A program made the position numbers and the translations under genes. Shown piece after piece: positions 22,499 through 25,577 of a stretch of DNA of 25,577 bases (its first letter is position 1; each line of letters begins with the position of its first letter). Source of the DNA: an uncultured Treponema sp. GTDB lineage: Bacteria; Spirochaetota; Spirochaetia; Treponematales; Treponemataceae. The notes beneath the pieces are model-generated. The model did not search any database and was not told the origin of the DNA. It worked only from the letters and a program-made list of their open reading frames with translations. The stretch lies in assembly GCA_937894335.1 (NCBI GenBank), contig CALCRU010000064.1:1-25577 (forward strand). The letters run 5' to 3'.

Positions 22499-22615
22499 AT
22501 GATGGGTTTTTGGAAGTTCATTCCCAGATTCGCCTTTATGCTGTATCGGGAAATGCAGCGTAAGGAATTCTCTGTTAGTTCGTTCTCGGGAGGGGAAGAT
22601 GAACGAATGGTTTAA
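22499..22615 (+). CDS. Possible small ORF overlapping the start of fliF
   Basis: A 38-codon frame starts at ATG 22499 (or 22502), begins MMGFWKFIPRFAFML and stops at TAA 22613-22615, 17 bases inside fliF and in a different frame. The N-terminal part is hydrophobic and aromatic. No ribosome site is seen upstream, which lowers confidence. If translated it would end just past the fliF start and could couple or regulate fliF expression. It may instead be chance reading of a leader. Confidence 0.25.
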   Translation: MMGFWKFIPRFAFMLYREMQRKEFSVSSFSGGEDERMV

Positions 22616-24311
22616 AAAAACTGTTGCACATTTAAAGGAACTTTGGCAGAAGTGGAGCCTTGTACAGAAGATTATTCTGGCAGGAATTGTCGTTGTAATC
22701 ATTGTGGCGATTGTTCTTCTTGCTTCTCTTTCTTCGCGTCCTGATACCGTAAGACTTTACAGCCAGCCCGTTACAGATGACGCCCAACTTGCAAAAATCG
22801 TAAGTCGACTCGAAAAAGACAATGTGGATGTGTATGTCTCTAACGATGGATACATTTCTGTAAAGGATAAGGCAACCGCAGCCCACTACCGTCCAATCCT
22901 TATTGCTGAAGGTCTTGAGCCCAGTAATGTGGATGTCTATTCGCTTTTGGATACAACTTCTTGGTCAAGAAATGACTTTGACGACAGAACAAAGTGGCTA
23001 CGCGTAACTCAGTCAGCCCTTAAGGAACACCTTGAGCAGCTTTCTGGAATTGCCCGAGCAGAAGTTCGCCTTGTGCTTCCAGAAGAAACTCTTTTCCGCA
23101 GCGAGCAGAATCCTGTAAGCGCAAGTGTAATCCTTTATGCCGAACCAAACTCTGATGTGCTTCAGAAAAGTTCCCAGGTAAAGGGAATTCAGCACCTTAT
23201 TCTTACAAGTGTTGAAGGTCTTACCGAAGAAAACCTTTCAATCGTTGACGGTTCTACAAATGTAGAAATAAACGACTGGGATGGAATGGCCGAAGCCGAC
23301 CGAATTAGCAACATACAGAAGCAGCAGCGCCTTATACTTAAACTTGAAACCCAGTATTCAAGTCAGGTTCTTGACGCCCTGCAGGCAATTTATACTCCCG
23401 ACCGTGTCCGCATTGCAAACATGAAGATTGACATGGACATGTCCGAAAAACAGAATACAGAACTTAAGTACACTCCTTTTGTAATGAAGGAGGACAATCC
23501 CAATACAGTTTACGACGACAGTGACATCCGTGAGTCAGCCCTGCTTTCGGAAGAGTCTGTTGACATTAAGGAAACTGGAACTGGCTACAATCCCGAGGGA
23601 CCTGCAGGAACAAGTGGTCAGAATCCGCCTGTATATTCCGACATGTCAAATGTGATTACGGAAACAACTCAGCAGGGAACAAAGAAAAACTATGCAATCG
23701 GTCAGATAAATTCTTCCACAGTGGAAAGCCCCTCTATTGACCGCATTACAGTTTCTGTTAATGTGGACGGAACATGGCGTAAGGTTGTGGACGAAAAGGG
23801 CAACTATGTAATGTCTTCCACAGGCAAAGGATTTGAACGCTCCTACACTCCTGTGTCAGAAGAAGATCTTGCCCAAATTACCCGACTTGTACAGGGGGCT
23901 GTAGGTTACAACAAGGACAGGGGTGATGTTGTTACCGTAACAAACATTGCCTTTAACCGACAGGCTGAATTTGATGCCGAAGACGAGGCCTATCTTAAGG
24001 CTCAGAATACACGCCGCACGATACTGTTTGCATTGATTGGCGTTGCGGCAGTGCTCATTATATTCATACTTGTGCGCTTTATTTCTCGCGAACTTGAAAG
24101 ACGCCGTCGCCTCAAGGAAGAGGAACTGCTCAGAAAGCAGCAGGCAGAAAGAGAACAGGCACTTTGGGACGCAAAGGAACAGGGTGTGGAAGTTACCATG
24201 TCTGTCGAAGAAAGGCGTCGTGCAGAACTTCAGGAAAATGCAATCGCACTTGCAAAGGAGCACCCCGAAGACGTGGCAATGCTTATCCGTACTTGGCTTA
24301 TGGAGGAATAG
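22599..24311 (+). CDS. fliF: Flagellar MS-ring protein FliF
   Basis: The protein has 570 residues and forms the membrane ring at the motor base. A first membrane segment lies at residues 25-44 and a second near 472-494. The periplasmic ring-building motifs follow: VRLYSQPVTDDAQLAKIVSR (split over a helix), DVYSLLDTTSW, ALKEHLEQLSGIARAEVRLV and PVSASVILYAEPN. A long central region with NYAIGQINSSTVESPSIDRI fits the beta-collar, then AVGYNKDRGDVVTVTNIAF. The C-terminal tail (EHPEDVAMLIRTWLMEE) is the FliG-binding segment. GGGAGGGG at 22589-22596 is the ribosome site, and fliG follows after 3 bases. Confidence 0.97.
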   Translation: MNEWFKKTVAHLKELWQKWSLVQKIILAGIVVVIIVAIVLLASLSSRPDTVRLYSQPVTDDAQLAKIVSRLEKDNVDVYVSNDGYISVKDKATAAHYRPILIAEGLEPSNVDVYSLLDTTSWSRNDFDDRTKWLRVTQSALKEHLEQLSGIARAEVRLVLPEETLFRSEQNPVSASVILYAEPNSDVLQKSSQVKGIQHLILTSVEGLTEENLSIVDGSTNVEINDWDGMAEADRISNIQKQQRLILKLETQYSSQVLDALQAIYTPDRVRIANMKIDMDMSEKQNTELKYTPFVMKEDNPNTVYDDSDIRESALLSEESVDIKETGTGYNPEGPAGTSGQNPPVYSDMSNVITETTQQGTKKNYAIGQINSSTVESPSIDRITVSVNVDGTWRKVVDEKGNYVMSSTGKGFERSYTPVSEEDLAQITRLVQGAVGYNKDRGDVVTVTNIAFNRQAEFDAEDEAYLKAQNTRRTILFALIGVAAVLIIFILVRFISRELERRRRLKEEELLRKQQAEREQALWDAKEQGVEVTMSVEERRRAELQENAIALAKEHPEDVAMLIRTWLMEE

Positions 24312-24314
24312 GAA

Positions 24315-25418
24315 ATGGCAGACGCAGCAGCAGCGACAGCATCAGCATCAGCAGACAAAGGCGCTTCTGGTTCTGGAGGTCATTCTGGCGGACGCAAGAA
24401 GGGCGGTGCAAAGGACTATAAGAGCCTTACCGGTCGTCAGAAGGCGGCCATCTTCCTTGTTTCGTTGGGAAGCGATGTTTCTTCCGAAATAATGAAGCAT
24501 CTTCGCGAAGACGAAGTGGAAACCCTTACCTTTGAAATTGCACGCCTGGAAACAATTGACGCAGATTTTAAGGATCAAGTTCTTGAGGAATTTCAGGAAC
24601 TTATGCAGGCACAGAACTTCATTACCTCTGGTGGTATTGACTATGCCCGTGAACTTTTGGAAAAATCTTTGGGAAGCCAGAAGGCAATCGACATCATTAA
24701 CCGTCTTACTTCTAGCCTTCAAGTTCGTCCCTTCGACTTTATTCGCCGTACAGACCCTGCACATCTTTTAAACTTTGTTCAGCAGGAATATCCTCAGACA
24801 ATCGCACTTATTTTGGCTTACCTTGAGCCTGCAAAAGCTGCGGTAATTTTGCAGAACCTTCCTCCAGAAATTCAGCCGGAAGTTTCAAAGCGTCTTGCTA
24901 CAATGGACCGAACTTCTCCAGATGTTCTGCGTGAGGTTGAGCGTGTTCTTGAAAAGAAACTGTCCACACTGTCAAGCGAAGACTACACTGCAGCAGGTGG
25001 TGTTGACTCCATCGTTGAAATTCTTAACCTTGTTGACCGTTCTTCTGAAAAGTCCATTATCGAAACTTTGGAAGAAGACGATCCAGAACTTGCGGAAGAA
25101 ATCAAAAAGCGAATGTTCGTTTTCGAAGACATTGTTATGCTGGACGACCGTGCCATTCAGAAGGTTCTTCGCGAAGTGGACCAGCAGGAACTTGCAAAGG
25201 CCCTCAAAAGTGTGGATGCCGAAGTTCAGGACAAAATTTTCCGCAACATGTCAAAGCGTGCCGCAGGTATGCTTAAGGAAGATATGGAATTCATGGGCCC
25301 AGTCCGCTTAAAGGATGTTGAAGAAGCCCAGCAGAAAATCGTTTCTACAATCCGCCGCCTGGAAGACTCTGGAGAAGTTGTAATCGCCCGCGGAGGAGAC
25401 GATGAGATGATTGTCTGA
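24315..25418 (+). CDS. fliG: Flagellar motor switch protein FliG
   Basis: The protein has 367 residues. FliG sits on the MS ring and takes torque from the stator through its C-terminal charged helix. Motifs: LTGRQKAAIFLVSLGSDVSS at the start of the core, QQEYPQTIALILAYLEPAKA in the middle (EHPQ-type) and MFVFEDIVMLDDRAIQKVLR at the torque helix. The core is preceded by about 35 residues rich in Ala, Ser and Gly, then basic (GRKKGGAKD), an addition compared with usual FliG lengths near 330-345. GGAGGAATAGGA upstream (24301-24312) gives the ribosome site. The last 29 bases lie in a tandem duplication (25390 on), so the end of the gene touches the repeat. Confidence 0.96.
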   Translation: MADAAAATASASADKGASGSGGHSGGRKKGGAKDYKSLTGRQKAAIFLVSLGSDVSSEIMKHLREDEVETLTFEIARLETIDADFKDQVLEEFQELMQAQNFITSGGIDYARELLEKSLGSQKAIDIINRLTSSLQVRPFDFIRRTDPAHLLNFVQQEYPQTIALILAYLEPAKAAVILQNLPPEIQPEVSKRLATMDRTSPDVLREVERVLEKKLSTLSSEDYTAAGGVDSIVEILNLVDRSSEKSIIETLEEDDPELAEEIKKRMFVFEDIVMLDDRAIQKVLREVDQQELAKALKSVDAEVQDKIFRNMSKRAAGMLKEDMEFMGPVRLKDVEEAQQKIVSTIRRLEDSGEVVIARGGDDEMIV

Positions 25419-25577
25419 TATAAAATCATTTCTCCGCAGAGAAACATTTGTCTGCAAAGAGTATGCGGGCGATCTTGCCCTGCGGAGGAGACGATGAGAT
25501 GATTGTCTGATATAAAATCATTTCTCCGCAGAGAAACATTTGTCTGCAAAGAGTATGCGGGCGATCTTGCCCTGCGG
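25390..25577. repeat. Tandem direct repeat, 92-bp period, at the window edge
   Basis: From 25390 to the last base the sequence repeats with a 92-bp period without a single mismatch, giving just over two copies. Copy 1 holds the last 29 bases of fliG and 63 bases after it; copy 2 starts at 25482, and a third begins at 25574. Each unit carries TTTCTC-CGCA-GAGAAA (25429-25444) and GGGC...GCCC stem-loops. A frame from TTG 25411 reads MSDIKSFLRRETFVCKE and would be the next gene's start (fliH expected), but the 92-bp step shifts frame and brings a stop at about 25496. Confidence 0.9.

Noticed and set aside
1..25577. tRNA, rRNA, riboswitches, insertion sequences or phage genes
   Set aside because: No tRNA cloverleaf, rRNA-like or transposase sequence was recognised; the two tyrosine recombinases have Xer-type motifs and housekeeping neighbours.

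Overview
The window looks like part of a Treponema-type spirochaete chromosome. Three things point there. Two tandem genes encode FlaA, the outer sheath protein of spirochaetal periplasmic flagella. A slimmed-down division/cell-wall (dcw) cluster (mraZ-rsmH-ftsL-murF-ftsW-ftsQ-ftsA-ftsZ) runs almost directly into xerC, a TPR lipoprotein, dprA-topA-xerD, hslV-hslU and the flagellar basal-body genes flgB-flgC-fliE-fliF-fliG. Promoters are sigma70-like with good -35/-10 boxes, and most genes have clear GGAGG-type ribosome binding sites. Genus assignment comes from gene content and protein motifs only; no database search was run.

Layout. 1-963: the tail of a gene cut by the window edge (possibly an NTF2-fold immunity-type protein) and a lipoprotein with three C-terminal membrane segments. 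1029-2687: a perfect-consensus promoter, two flaA genes and an intrinsic terminator. 2691-3419: one leftward gene of unknown function, the only minus-strand gene. 3420-3697: the regulatory region of the dcw cluster, with a sigma70 promoter followed by four GTGG boxes spaced exactly 10 bp apart, which look like the MraZ autoregulatory operator. 3698-12616: dcw genes plus xerC, most overlapping or closely spaced and so probably one long transcript. 12613-13362: TPR lipoprotein. 13363-13616: intergenic repeats and the dprA promoter. 13617-16760: dprA and topA. 16753-19925: xerD and the HslVU protease. 19919-20228: an array of hairpin-bearing repeats. 20229-21020: a SAM-dependent methyltransferase. 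21081-25418: flgB, flgC, fliE, fliF, fliG. 25390-25577: a 92-bp tandem duplication of the fliG 3' end that runs off the window edge.

How the genes fit together. The dcw block makes the last cytoplasmic peptidoglycan precursor (MurF), the septal glycosyltransferase (FtsW) and the core divisome (FtsL, FtsQ, FtsA, FtsZ), under MraZ/RsmH control. XerC and XerD are the pair expected for chromosome-dimer resolution at division. DprA and TopA act on DNA, HslVU is an ATP-dependent protease, and FlgB/FlgC/FliE/FliF/FliG build the rod, MS-ring and rotor switch. The order dprA-topA-xer-hslV-hslU-flgB-flgC-fliE-fliF-fliG matches the well-known Bacillus subtilis codY region, but here trmFO is absent and a methyltransferase with a repeat array sits where codY would be.

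No convincingly new multi-gene system was found. The most rewarding signals are regulatory and structural: the MraZ box array, the covarying hairpin repeats, three apparently leaderless genes, the promoter/hairpin/small-ORF leader of fliF, and the duplication at the right edge.
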